NCBI RefSeq assembly: GCF_032922745.1
Contig: NZ_CP136693.1
Location: 868,001 to 932,000, forward strand
Length of the DNA: 64,000 nucleotides
Origin: Marinobacter salarius
Lineage (GTDB): Bacteria; Pseudomonadota; Gammaproteobacteria; Pseudomonadales; Oleiphilaceae
Direction: 5' to 3'
Below are positions 1-7,956 of the stretch, in pieces. Every line of letters begins with the position of its first letter. The first letter of the stretch is position 1. The position numbers and the translations under genes were made by a program. The notes under the pieces were generated by a model, which saw nothing but the letters and a program-made list of their open reading frames with translations, had not been told where the DNA came from and did no database searches.

Positions 1-606
1 TTGCGTCAGGCGCTCTGCCAACTCCGTGTACTGTGAATCCCAGACCTTCATCAGAGCGTCATCTATTCTACCATTTCTCAGGATCTGATTCCGCTGTGAC
101 GTCACTCTTTGACACTGCTGCCACAACGAAGCAAACGAAGGTTCCACGTGGAACACTGCCCAATCGAGAAACTGCCGGCGTTTTCCGGGCCCGCCGGCAA
201 CAATATCAAACACGCCTGGATCGATGACCGAAACGGGCAAATGCCGGGCAAGCGAAGACAGGTTACGAACCGCCTCGCCATCCACTCGAAGCATGGTTTC
301 TTTAGCGGTCACATCCCTGGAGATACCTACACGATGGTTAAGCTCACCAACTGATGATTGTTCTCCTCCCGACATTCCCTGATCCAGACCACCAAACACC
401 GTCAGTTTGTGTTCGCCGTGGCTGACCACCGCCTGATGTCGACCTACCCGGAATGAGCGGCCAAGCCCCAGGTAACCAATGGCTTCCAGAACGCTGGTTT
501 TTCCACTACCGTTAGCGCCATACAACAAATTTATGGAAGGTGAGAAACTGACCGGCACAGGCGAGAGATTGCGGAAATGTTCCGATTGAAGTTTAACGAG
601 CGCCAT
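1..606 (-). CDS. recF: RecF, DNA replication/repair protein (partial, C-terminus off the window)
   Basis: The reverse strand from an ATG at 606 reads MALVKLQSEHFRNL and carries the Walker A motif GANGSGKTS near residue 31, as in RecF. RecF is a cytoplasmic SMC-like ATPase that helps load RecA at single-strand gaps. The frame stays open to the window edge, so about 200 residues are visible of a usual 360. It lies downstream of dnaN and the ABC1 kinase gene in the same direction. A parS-like palindrome (140-155) is embedded in the codons for VFHVEP. Identification is firm; the remaining C-terminal half is not visible. Confidence 0.95.
   Translation of the reverse strand, partial: MALVKLQSEHFRNLSPVPVSFSPSINLLYGANGSGKTSVLEAIGYLGLGRSFRVGRHQAVVSHGEHKLTVFGGLDQGMSGGEQSSVGELNHRVGISRDVTAKETMLRVDGEAVRNLSSLARHLPVSVIDPGVFDIVAGGPGKRRQFLDWAVFHVEPSFASLWQQCQRVTSQRNQILRNGRIDDALMKVWDSQYTELAERLTQ
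140..155. promoter_or_regulatory. parS: parS-like ParB binding site inside recF
   Basis: GGTTCCACGTGGAACA matches the widely conserved 16-bp parS palindrome TGTTCCACGTGGAACA at 15 of 16 positions; the inner 14 bp (141-154) are a perfect inverted repeat. It lies within recF coding sequence, about 4.5 kb from dnaA and 24 kb from parAB. By analogy with other ParABS systems this would be a ParB nucleation site for origin segregation. The match is seen directly; function is inferred. Confidence 0.88.
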
Positions 607-709
607 AGGTCACGATAGGTTATTAACCACCAGGAGACGGGGACAAAAAAGGCAGCGTGCCTTACCGACAACGCTGCCCCAGTGTACAAAACCTTGCGGG
701 TGAACGCGA

Positions 710-1981
710 TTAATGCAGCATATTCAACCGCTCGTCCATGAAGACATCCATTTCCGGCGCCAGTATGTGAACGTAACGGTCGAAATACAGGAACTGTTTC
801 AACAGGAGCGCAAACTCCCTTGGAAAATGCAGCCCGTGGCCCTCGCCAATTCGTACCATATCCATCAGGATATTGTTCACGTCATCCTCGGCCTGCTCAG
901 CCTGATAGGGAACTTCATCCGGCACCATAGTATCCATTTGCTGGTAAAGGCGCCGCAGATCGGCTGCCAGTTCAGCCACCTGAACCTTTTGATCGGTGAT
1001 ACCGATGCGAATCATCGCGTCTGCCATGCCTTCAAAATTGCCGACCATGACCGTTGAAATAAAATCACTGACGGCCTGCCAGGTATCCGGACGGATGCGT
1101 CCAACAATACCGAAATCAATAAAGCCAACCCGGCCGTCTTTCAGCACCATCAGATTACCCGCATGAACATCAGCATGAAAAAACTCACACTGGGTGAGAC
1201 TGGAAAACCAGGTGTTCATTGCCGTAATCAGCGTGCGCTCCGGATCCCGCGCGTAACCCCGGATGCTTTCAAGATCCGTCAGAGGCACGCCGTAGAAGCG
1301 CTCCATGGTAAGAATGCGACGACTACTGCAGCTTTCGTAAACCCGTGGCACGGTGGCGTCTTCATTGTGGGAGTTATGGAGAAATTCCCGGAACACCTTA
1401 AGGTTGTTCGCTTCCTTGATGAAGTCGCATTCCTCCATCATGGTACGCTGGATTTCCTCCACGATCCCCGACAACGATGTCCAGGATAGTTTGGGCGCCA
1501 GGGTCTCCAGGATTTTCGCGGACAGGTACAGGAAATTGAGGTCCGTCAGCAGGATGGTTTCCACACCCGGCTTTTGCACCTTGATCACCACATCCTCACC
1601 GGTAACCAACTTCGCGGCATGAACCTGTGCAATCGATGCCGACGCCAAAGCCACTGGGTCAATGTCAGAGTAAACGTCTTCGATTGGTCGGCCCAGTTCA
1701 TCCCGGATAATCTTCCGGATCACACTGAATGGCAGGCTTGGGGTACGGTCCAGACAGTATTGGAATTCCTCTACGTATTCCTTGGGGAAAAACGTGGGGG
1801 AGCTGGCAATAAACTGTCCGAGCTTGATGTAGGTGGCACCCAGGGATTCAAACGTCTGCCTGAGCAACCGCGGCGCGGGCGGTCGATCGCCCCGCACCCA
1901 ATTTACTCCAGCGCGTCCCAACACTGATACGGTCTGACCGATTCGAAAGGCACCCTTGAGGCTGTTCGTCACCGTTCCCAT
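710..1981 (-). CDS. ABC1/ADCK-family atypical kinase (AarF/UbiB-like)
   Basis: A 423-residue protein of the ABC1 (UbiB/ADCK) atypical kinase family. Visible family motifs are the KxGQ motif (YIKLGQFIAS), an Ala/Ser-rich nucleotide loop (ASASIAQVHAA), the invariant lysine in VVIKVQKPG, the catalytic-loop-like DVHAGNLMVL and the metal-binding FIDFGIVG. True UbiB, which supports ubiquinone synthesis, is about 540 residues with two C-terminal membrane helices. This protein is shorter and I see no such helices, so I leave the gene unnamed. It sits between dnaN and recF, breaking the usual dnaA-dnaN-recF run, and is transcribed with them. The 60-bp gap to dnaN suggests cotranscription. The substrate is unknown. 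Confidence 0.88.
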   Translation of the reverse strand: MGTVTNSLKGAFRIGQTVSVLGRAGVNWVRGDRPPAPRLLRQTFESLGATYIKLGQFIASSPTFFPKEYVEEFQYCLDRTPSLPFSVIRKIIRDELGRPIEDVYSDIDPVALASASIAQVHAAKLVTGEDVVIKVQKPGVETILLTDLNFLYLSAKILETLAPKLSWTSLSGIVEEIQRTMMEECDFIKEANNLKVFREFLHNSHNEDATVPRVYESCSSRRILTMERFYGVPLTDLESIRGYARDPERTLITAMNTWFSSLTQCEFFHADVHAGNLMVLKDGRVGFIDFGIVGRIRPDTWQAVSDFISTVMVGNFEGMADAMIRIGITDQKVQVAELAADLRRLYQQMDTMVPDEVPYQAEQAEDDVNNILMDMVRIGEGHGLHFPREFALLLKQFLYFDRYVHILAPEMDVFMDERLNMLH

Positions 1982-2041
1982 GACTCTCTTCCTTACTGAT
2001 CCGGTAAATATCTGGCGGCCACGACCAATCCGGCGGACCTA

Positions 2042-3145
2042 CTACAGCCGCATCGGCATGACGACATAGAGGCAGCGACTGTCGTTTTCGGCCTCAATCA
2101 ACGCACTGCTATTGGGATTGGCCAGGGTTATCTTGACCTGATCCTCATCCAGCGCATTCATCACATCCACCAGGTAGCCTACATTAAAGCCGATCTGAAG
2201 TGATTCGCCCTGATACTCGACTGGCAGCGCGTCTTCGGCCTGTTCCTGATCCGGGTTGTTGGCAAATACCTGCAACTCGTTGGGCGCTAGGTTCAGGCGT
2301 ACGCCACGGATGTTTTCATGGGAAAGAATGCCGGCACGCTGAAGTGTGTTCTTGAGGGTAGCGCGATCCGCCAGGACAACTTTATCCCCACCCCGGGGAA
2401 TCACCCGGTTATAGTCGGGGAACTTGCCTTCGATCAATTTCGAGGTAAAGGTATAGGACCCAACCGTTGCCCGCAGATGATTATCGCCAATCACCAGGGT
2501 CACCGGGGTTTCCACATCATCCAGCAAACGCGCCAGTTCCAGCACACCCTTACGCGGCACGATCACCTGGCGGGGTTCCGGGCAGCCGGTGGGCAAATCA
2601 AAATGCGCCATGGCCAATCGATGGCCATCGGTGGCCACGGTGCGAACGTGATCCTTGTCGACTTCCAGCAACAGCCCGTTCAGGTAATAGCGAACATCCT
2701 GTTGAGCCATTGCAAAGGCGGTGGCATCGAACATTCGGCTGAGTTCTTTCTGGGGCAGTTCCAGGCCGAAACTTTCCGCATCATCCTCAACGTTGGGAAA
2801 ATGCTCCGCCGGCAAGGTCGACAGCGTAAAGTGGCTGGCGCCACAACGCAGGTGCAGGCGATCGCCCTCCAACGCCAACTCGATAGGCGCCTCATCACCC
2901 AACGCTCGGCAAATATCAGACAGTTTCCGCGCCGGAACTGTAATGCGGCCTGGCTGGTCAACGTGCACCGGTGACACCCGGCCCACCAGTTCCACTTCCA
3001 TATTGGTACCAGTCAGCGTGAGGGTATTATCCTCAGCCACCAGCAACACGTTGGAGAGAACGGGCATGGTCTGTTTTCGCTCCACCACACCGGCAATGGA
3101 CTGAAGGGGGGTGAGCAGAGATTCTCGGCTGATCGTCAGTTTCAT
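2042..3145 (-). CDS. dnaN: DNA polymerase III beta subunit (sliding clamp)
   Basis: The 367-residue product starts MKLTISRESLL, the usual gammaproteobacterial DnaN start, and ends VVMPMRL, the typical clamp C-terminus. The clamp is a homodimeric ring that tethers DNA polymerase III to DNA and recruits many partners. An in-frame ATG four codons upstream (3157) is possible, but the family start and length favour 3145. It lies 57 bp downstream of dnaA on the same strand, consistent with a dnaA-dnaN operon. Confidence 0.97.
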   Translation of the reverse strand: MKLTISRESLLTPLQSIAGVVERKQTMPVLSNVLLVAEDNTLTLTGTNMEVELVGRVSPVHVDQPGRITVPARKLSDICRALGDEAPIELALEGDRLHLRCGASHFTLSTLPAEHFPNVEDDAESFGLELPQKELSRMFDATAFAMAQQDVRYYLNGLLLEVDKDHVRTVATDGHRLAMAHFDLPTGCPEPRQVIVPRKGVLELARLLDDVETPVTLVIGDNHLRATVGSYTFTSKLIEGKFPDYNRVIPRGGDKVVLADRATLKNTLQRAGILSHENIRGVRLNLAPNELQVFANNPDQEQAEDALPVEYQGESLQIGFNVGYLVDVMNALDEDQVKITLANPNSSALIEAENDSRCLYVVMPMRL

Positions 3146-3201
3146 GGCACTCAGCATTCTTTTATTGGAAGGTGAATGTGTATTGGCTGCCGCTAACCCG
3201 G

Positions 3202-4653
3202 TCAGGTTGTCAGTAGCCGCATAAAGTTCTGATAATCCTCTCGGATGCCAGGATCCGTTTCCTGCAGCTCTACAATCTTTTTGCAGGCATGCAATACCGT
3301 GGTGTGATCACGGCCACCAAACGCATCTCCAATTTCCGGCAGGCTGTGATTGGTCAATTCCTTGGCCAGGGACATGGCAACCTGTCTTGGCCGGGTCACA
3401 GTGCGGGTACGCCGTTTTGACAACAAATCGGCCACCTTGATCTTGTAGTACTCCGCCACCGTACGCTGGATATTATCGATGCTGACCTGCTTTTCATGCA
3501 GCGCCAACAGATCCTTGAGGCTTTCCCGGATAAACGGCGGGGTGATCTCCGAACCAGTGAAGTGAGCATTCGCTATCACCAGACGAAGCGCCCCTTCTAA
3601 CTCTCGAACGTTTGAACGAATTTTCTGGGCAATGAAAAACGCCGCTTCGCTGCTGAGTTTAACATTCACCTGTTCGGCTTTTTTCATCAGGATAGCGACC
3701 CTGGTTTCCAACTCCGGCGGCTCTACCATCACGGTCAGGCCCCAGCCGAAACGGGATTTAAGGCGCTCTTCCATATCCACAATTTCTTTCGGAAAACGGT
3801 CACAGGTCACAATAACCTGTTGCCCACCTTCCAGTAACGCATTGAAAGTATGGAAGAATTCCTCCTGTGAGCGTTCCTTTCGGGCGAAAAACTGAATGTC
3901 GTCAATCAGTAGCGCGTCCACAGAGCGGTAATAGCGCTTGAACTCATTAATGGCGTTTAATTGGAGCGCCTTCACCATATCCGCCACAAAACGCTCGGAG
4001 CGAAGATAGGCCACCTTGGCTCTCGGGTTGCGCCGTACAATGTCATTACCAATGGCATGCATCAGGTGGGTCTTACCCAGACCCACACCACCGTACAAAA
4101 ACAATGGGTTATAAGCTCCACCAGGGTTCTCCGCCACCTGCATCGAGGCCGCCCGGGCCAACTGGTTCGATTTACCCTCCACAAACGTGTCAAAGGTAAA
4201 GCCTTCGTTCAGGAAACTCTGGTGCTTGATGTCACCCTCAACCTGAACCGAACGTCGTTCGCTGGTACTCTTGGCCTTCACCGAAGGCGTGGTCACTGTG
4301 GCCGCAACGCCTTTCTCTTCTTCCGTTACCCGGCTACCCGCTTCCTCCTGTTCGGCGGCCACACCACTGACCGCGTTCTCGGAACGGACCACCAGGTCAG
4401 ATGACCGTGGCGCGGAACCCACCTTCATATCAATCCGAGGTGCCTGGCCACCGTGCAGATCCTTCAGGACTTCTTCAATTCTTCTGAGGTATTTTTCGTT
4501 CACCCAGTCCATGACGAACCGATTGGGTGCGAACAGCATCAACTGACCCTCGCGGTGATCCGACTGCAAGGGTCTAAGCCAGGTGTTGAATTGCTGGGCG
4601 GGAAACTCGTCCCGGAGTACTTCCAGACACTGATGCCATATGTTGTTCGGCAC
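3202..4653 (-). CDS. dnaA: Chromosomal replication initiator DnaA
   Basis: A 483-residue DnaA. Domain I starts MPNNIWHQCLEVLRDEFP. A variable acidic/Thr-rich linker covers roughly residues 85-135. The AAA+ domain has Walker A GGVGLGKTH and Walker B LLIDDIQF. C-terminal domain IV has the GGRDHTTVLHA signature that reads DnaA boxes. It is an ATP-dependent origin-binding protein that opens oriC and loads DnaB. It is transcribed leftward from the 4654-5296 gap, which contains DnaA-box-like sites, so autoregulation is likely. Length and ends are normal. Confidence 0.98.
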   Translation of the reverse strand: MPNNIWHQCLEVLRDEFPAQQFNTWLRPLQSDHREGQLMLFAPNRFVMDWVNEKYLRRIEEVLKDLHGGQAPRIDMKVGSAPRSSDLVVRSENAVSGVAAEQEEAGSRVTEEEKGVAATVTTPSVKAKSTSERRSVQVEGDIKHQSFLNEGFTFDTFVEGKSNQLARAASMQVAENPGGAYNPLFLYGGVGLGKTHLMHAIGNDIVRRNPRAKVAYLRSERFVADMVKALQLNAINEFKRYYRSVDALLIDDIQFFARKERSQEEFFHTFNALLEGGQQVIVTCDRFPKEIVDMEERLKSRFGWGLTVMVEPPELETRVAILMKKAEQVNVKLSSEAAFFIAQKIRSNVRELEGALRLVIANAHFTGSEITPPFIRESLKDLLALHEKQVSIDNIQRTVAEYYKIKVADLLSKRRTRTVTRPRQVAMSLAKELTNHSLPEIGDAFGGRDHTTVLHACKKIVELQETDPGIREDYQNFMRLLTT

Positions 4654-5193
4654 GACAGTCTTGCCTCCGATGCCTCAGAAATTTCTCGTCACGGATCTCC
4701 ATGACCCGACGAAAGAGATGACCAAGGATTCTAACCTGAGGGCCTCCCGAGTGAAAGAGCCAAACGCATTTAATAAACAGCCTGTGGAAATTTATTTTCT
4801 TTTATTTCAAATTTTTACAGACTTACCTACAGGCTTGTGTACAGAAATATCGTGCAGGAAAAGTTACCCACAGACCTGTGTGTACAGAGCACGCTAAACC
4901 CTGTGGACGACACCCCGATGTTCGGTGGATAAATCGCGATCTGAGCAAGCCTGCAACTTACCCACATTTCCTGCCTTGGATATACACAGGCCTCATCCCC
5001 ACTTCTCAACTACTTTATGAACCATTCAATCCACTGTTTCTAAGCCAATTCCATCGGTTTTCCACAGAAAAAGGCCTGCCTAATAACAGTAATAATAATC
5101 CTTAAAGAGAATACAAAAAGACCTAATGAATTTATTACCTGGACTGTGAATCAGCAAAAATGGAAATAACCCAAGGCTGGTCTCGAATAACCA
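4654..5193. other. oriC: Candidate oriC / dnaA regulatory region with DnaA-box-like sites
   Basis: This gap between divergent dnaA and rpmH holds TTACCCACA at 4864-4872 and again at 4958-4966, TTATCCACC on the minus strand at 4924-4932, TTTTCCACA at 5058-5066, and ATTTCCACA on the minus strand at 4784-4792. None is the perfect TTATCCACA box. An AT-rich stretch at about 4786-4820 could be the unwinding element. Pseudomonas origins lie in this position, and gene orientation flips here (left genes minus, right genes plus), which supports bidirectional replication from this site. Short reading frames here look spurious. A competing candidate is at 20501-20908. Confidence 0.65.
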
Positions 5194-5222
5194 TTGAATT
5201 CCACCGGCACATTGCATAGAAT
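5194..5222 (+). promoter_or_regulatory. Predicted sigma-70 promoter for rpmH
   Basis: A -35 TTGAAT (5194-5199) and a -10 TAGAAT (5217-5222) are separated by exactly 17 bp, about 75 bp upstream of the rpmH start. The strength fits a ribosomal protein gene. This is prediction from pattern only. Confidence 0.6.
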
Positions 5223-5296
5223 GCCGCTCCTGTTTTGGCTGTTCATTTTCCAGCCAACGATTGAATTTCCAACATCTGTAATGTGAGACCGACACC

Positions 5297-5431
5297 ATGA
5301 AAAGAACGTTTCAACCAAGCGTACTGAAGCGTAAGCGCGTTCACGGTTTCCGTGCCCGCATGGCGACTGCCAACGGCCGTAAGGTCATTTCCCGTCGTCG
5401 CGCCAAGGGCCGTGCCCGTCTGTCTGCATAA
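5297..5431 (+). CDS. rpmH: 50S ribosomal protein L34
   Basis: A 44-codon gene starting MKRTFQPSVLKRKR and ending KGRARLSA, the full L34 sequence pattern. L34 is a very basic protein of the large ribosomal subunit. It is the first gene of the rightward rpmH-rnpA-yidD-yidC cluster, 15 bp before rnpA, and diverges from dnaA as in most gammaproteobacteria. Confidence 0.97.
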   Translation: MKRTFQPSVLKRKRVHGFRARMATANGRKVISRRRAKGRARLSA

Positions 5432-5446
5432 GACATTGATCGCCTG

Positions 5447-5854
5447 ATGAAGGCTTTGACCTTTCCAAAATCGTCCCGGCTGCTCAAGCCCTCCGATTAC
5501 GGCAAAGTCTTCGACGATGTACAGCTCAGGGTTCCGCACCGAAATTTCCTGATCCTGGCCACACCCAATTCACTGGGGCACGCCAGGATCGGTTTGGTGT
5601 TTTCAAAGAAGAATCTCAAACTGGCGGTACAGCGCAACCGCGTTAAACGCCGGGTTCGGGAAACCTTCAGGCACGAAGAGGGTTACCCTGCCCTGGACAT
5701 CGTGGTTCTTGGACGGCGAGGATTGACGGAGCTTGATAATGCCGCGCTCAATGCTACCCTGACAGAGCTTTGGGCACGCCTCAGGAAGAAAAACCGCCAG
5801 CTCCAGAAACCAACCACATCGGAACTTTCCGGTACCGGCAAAGGAACGGGTTAA
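5447..5854 (+). CDS. rnpA: Ribonuclease P protein component
   Basis: A 135-residue basic protein. It has the N-terminal RLLKPSDYGKVF region and the RnpA signature block around KKNLKLAVQRNRVKRRVRETFR, the arginine-rich face that contacts RNase P RNA and the pre-tRNA 5' leader. It helps RNase P mature tRNA 5' ends. It follows rpmH by 15 bp, and its TAA overlaps the yidD ATG by one base (TAATG), so translation is probably coupled. Length is normal. Confidence 0.95.
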   Translation: MKALTFPKSSRLLKPSDYGKVFDDVQLRVPHRNFLILATPNSLGHARIGLVFSKKNLKLAVQRNRVKRRVRETFRHEEGYPALDIVVLGRRGLTELDNAALNATLTELWARLRKKNRQLQKPTTSELSGTGKGTG

Positions 5855-6147
5855 TGCGCAAACTGCTGCTCCTGCCCATCCGAGTCTACCAGTACGCGAT
5901 CAGCCCGATGATGGCCAGTCATTGCCGTCACTACCCCACTTGTTCCCAATACGCTGTCGAAGCCATCACCGCCCACGGCGCCATTAGAGGCCTTTTTCTT
6001 TCGGTCAAACGTCTAATGAGGTGTCATCCATGGGCAAAAGGCGGGTATGATCCCGTTCCGGGCACTGACGTTCGCACTGAGATAGTACCTTCCATCTGCT
6101 GCGGGCCGGCCAGCCAAACCCATAACACTAACCAGACCAAACAGTAA
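5854..6147 (+). CDS. yidD: Membrane protein insertion efficiency factor YidD
   Basis: A 97-residue protein starting MRKLLLLPIRVYQYAISP. It contains the YidD core HCRHYPTCSQYAVEAI and a downstream CHPWAKGGYDPVP. YidD is a small membrane-associated protein encoded beside yidC that improves YidC-dependent insertion. I chose the ATG at 5854 because it overlaps the rnpA stop and matches the family N-terminus; a longer frame starting at 5770 would lie inside rnpA. yidC begins 4 bp after its stop. Confidence 0.93.
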   Translation: MRKLLLLPIRVYQYAISPMMASHCRHYPTCSQYAVEAITAHGAIRGLFLSVKRLMRCHPWAKGGYDPVPGTDVRTEIVPSICCGPASQTHNTNQTKQ

Positions 6148-6151
6148 GTTT

Positions 6152-7864
6152 ATGGATATTCAACGCATTGTATTATTTGCCGGCCTTGCCATTGTCAGTT
6201 ACATGATGGTGCTCGCCTGGAACGAAGACTATAACCAGCCGCAGACCCAACCCGCTACGGAACAGGCCAGTACCGGTACCCAGCCTGCATCGACAGATGA
6301 CATGACTCTCCCTAGCGAGAGCACCAGTGGCCCGGATACCTCAAGCGAAGAATTCACCACTCCGGAAGGCGATGGCCAGACAATGTCCGCCTCGGAAACA
6401 TCCTCGGTTTCTGCCAGTGATCAACTCATCACCGTGCGCACCGATGTCTACGAGCTCAAGATCGACCGCGTAGGCGGTAACATGATTGAGAGTTCTCTGT
6501 TACAGCACGACCGGTCCCTGGACAGCGAAGAATCACTGAGGGTGTTGACCAATACCAGCAAGCGCACCTACATCATGGAAAGCGGGCTGATTGGCCGCGA
6601 TGGCATCGACAGCAAACGCAATGGCAGTGCTCCGGTTTACAACGCGTCGGCGTCAGAATACGAACTGCAGGAAGGCGAGAATACACTGACAGTCGATCTC
6701 ACCTTCACCACCGACAACAATGTCGAAGTCACCAAACAGTATCTCTTTAGCCGAAACAGCTATGAGATCGATGTTCGTTATCAGATCAACAACCAGTCCG
6801 ATAGCGTCTGGCAGGCAAACATGACCGGCAAGATTGTCCGTGATCAGGCGCCAGACCCAACCGCCCAGAATAGCCTGGGCATACGTGCCTTCCTGGGCAT
6901 GGTGGTCAGTTCGCCAGAAGATCCTTACGAGAAATTCGATTTTGACGACCTCTCCGAGAACCCGATCAATCAGTCGGTGACCAATGGCTGGCTGGCCTTC
7001 CTTCAGCATTACTTCCTGGCCGCCTGGGTGCCCGAACGTGATCAACCGGCCCAGTTCCAGTCCACTCGTCGTGGTCCGCTCTATGTTATGGGATTTGTGT
7101 ATCCCGCGACCGTCGTGGAGCCAGGTCAAACCAGTGAAGTAACCGCCAAGGCCTATGTGGGTCCCAAGATCATCGAGCGCCTTGAAAACGTTGCCCCGAA
7201 CCTCGACCGGACGGTTGATTTCGGCTTCCTGTTCTTCATTGCCCTGCCGTTGTTCATTATTCTCGATTGGTTCCACGGGCTGGTTGGCAACTGGGGTGTG
7301 GCTATCATCCTGCTGACAGTCCTGGTCAAGGCGGTGTTCTTCAAACTGTCGGCGACCAGTTACCGGTCGATGGCAAGAATGCGAGCGGTGGCTCCCCAAC
7401 TGACACGGTTGAAAGAACTGTATGGCGATGATCGCCAGCGCATGTCCCAGGAAATGATGGCGTTGTACAAACGGGAGAAGATAAACCCGTTGGGTGGCTG
7501 TCTGCCGATACTGGTACAGATGCCGGTCTTTATATCCCTGTACTGGGTGCTGTTTGAAAGTGTGCAGTTGAGACATGCCCCCTTCATGCTGTGGATCCAG
7601 GATCTGTCAGTCATGGACCCCTACTTCATTCTGCCGATCCTGATGGGTGCCAGCATGATGTTGCAGATGAGTCTGAACCCGACACCACCGGACCCGATGC
7701 AGGCGAAGATCATGAAGTTGATGCCGCTGATCTTTACCGTGTTCTTCCTCTGGTTCCCGGCAGGTCTGGTTCTGTACTGGTTGGTCAACAACATCCTGTC
7801 CATCAGCCAGCAGTGGTACATTACCCGCAAGATTGAAGCAGAAGTTGCGGCCAAGAAGAGCTGA
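6152..7864 (+). CDS. yidC: Membrane protein insertase YidC
   Basis: A 570-residue Gram-negative type YidC. It has an N-terminal membrane anchor starting MDIQRIVLFAGLAIVSYMM, a Ser/Thr/Gln-rich linker, a large periplasmic domain (about residues 90-345), then the conserved five-helix insertase core with LPILVQMPVFISLYW and the terminal FPAGLVLYWLVNNILSISQQW. It inserts inner-membrane proteins alone or with SecYEG. It follows yidD closely. A strong intrinsic terminator follows at 7894-7923. Confidence 0.97.
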   Translation: MDIQRIVLFAGLAIVSYMMVLAWNEDYNQPQTQPATEQASTGTQPASTDDMTLPSESTSGPDTSSEEFTTPEGDGQTMSASETSSVSASDQLITVRTDVYELKIDRVGGNMIESSLLQHDRSLDSEESLRVLTNTSKRTYIMESGLIGRDGIDSKRNGSAPVYNASASEYELQEGENTLTVDLTFTTDNNVEVTKQYLFSRNSYEIDVRYQINNQSDSVWQANMTGKIVRDQAPDPTAQNSLGIRAFLGMVVSSPEDPYEKFDFDDLSENPINQSVTNGWLAFLQHYFLAAWVPERDQPAQFQSTRRGPLYVMGFVYPATVVEPGQTSEVTAKAYVGPKIIERLENVAPNLDRTVDFGFLFFIALPLFIILDWFHGLVGNWGVAIILLTVLVKAVFFKLSATSYRSMARMRAVAPQLTRLKELYGDDRQRMSQEMMALYKREKINPLGGCLPILVQMPVFISLYWVLFESVQLRHAPFMLWIQDLSVMDPYFILPILMGASMMLQMSLNPTPPDPMQAKIMKLMPLIFTVFFLWFPAGLVLYWLVNNILSISQQWYITRKIEAEVAAKKS

Positions 7865-7893
7865 CCGGTCATCCAACGGTTCCAGTGATTGCG

Positions 7894-7923
7894 GAGGCTC
7901 CTTTTGGGAGCCTCTGTTGTTTC
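7894..7923 (+). terminator. Intrinsic terminator after yidC
   Basis: A perfect 8-bp stem GAGGCTCC (7894-7901) pairs with GGAGCCTC (7907-7914) around a 5-nt loop, followed by a T-rich tract. It separates the rpmH-yidC unit from mnmE. Confidence 0.8.
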
Positions 7924-7956
7924 AGGGGGTTTAGGGGGCTCAGGGAGATAGTAACG

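Noticed and set aside
4827..5298. Short reading frames in the dnaA-rpmH gap
   Set aside because: They overlap DnaA-box-like sites and the rpmH promoter, differ in every frame and resemble no known family.
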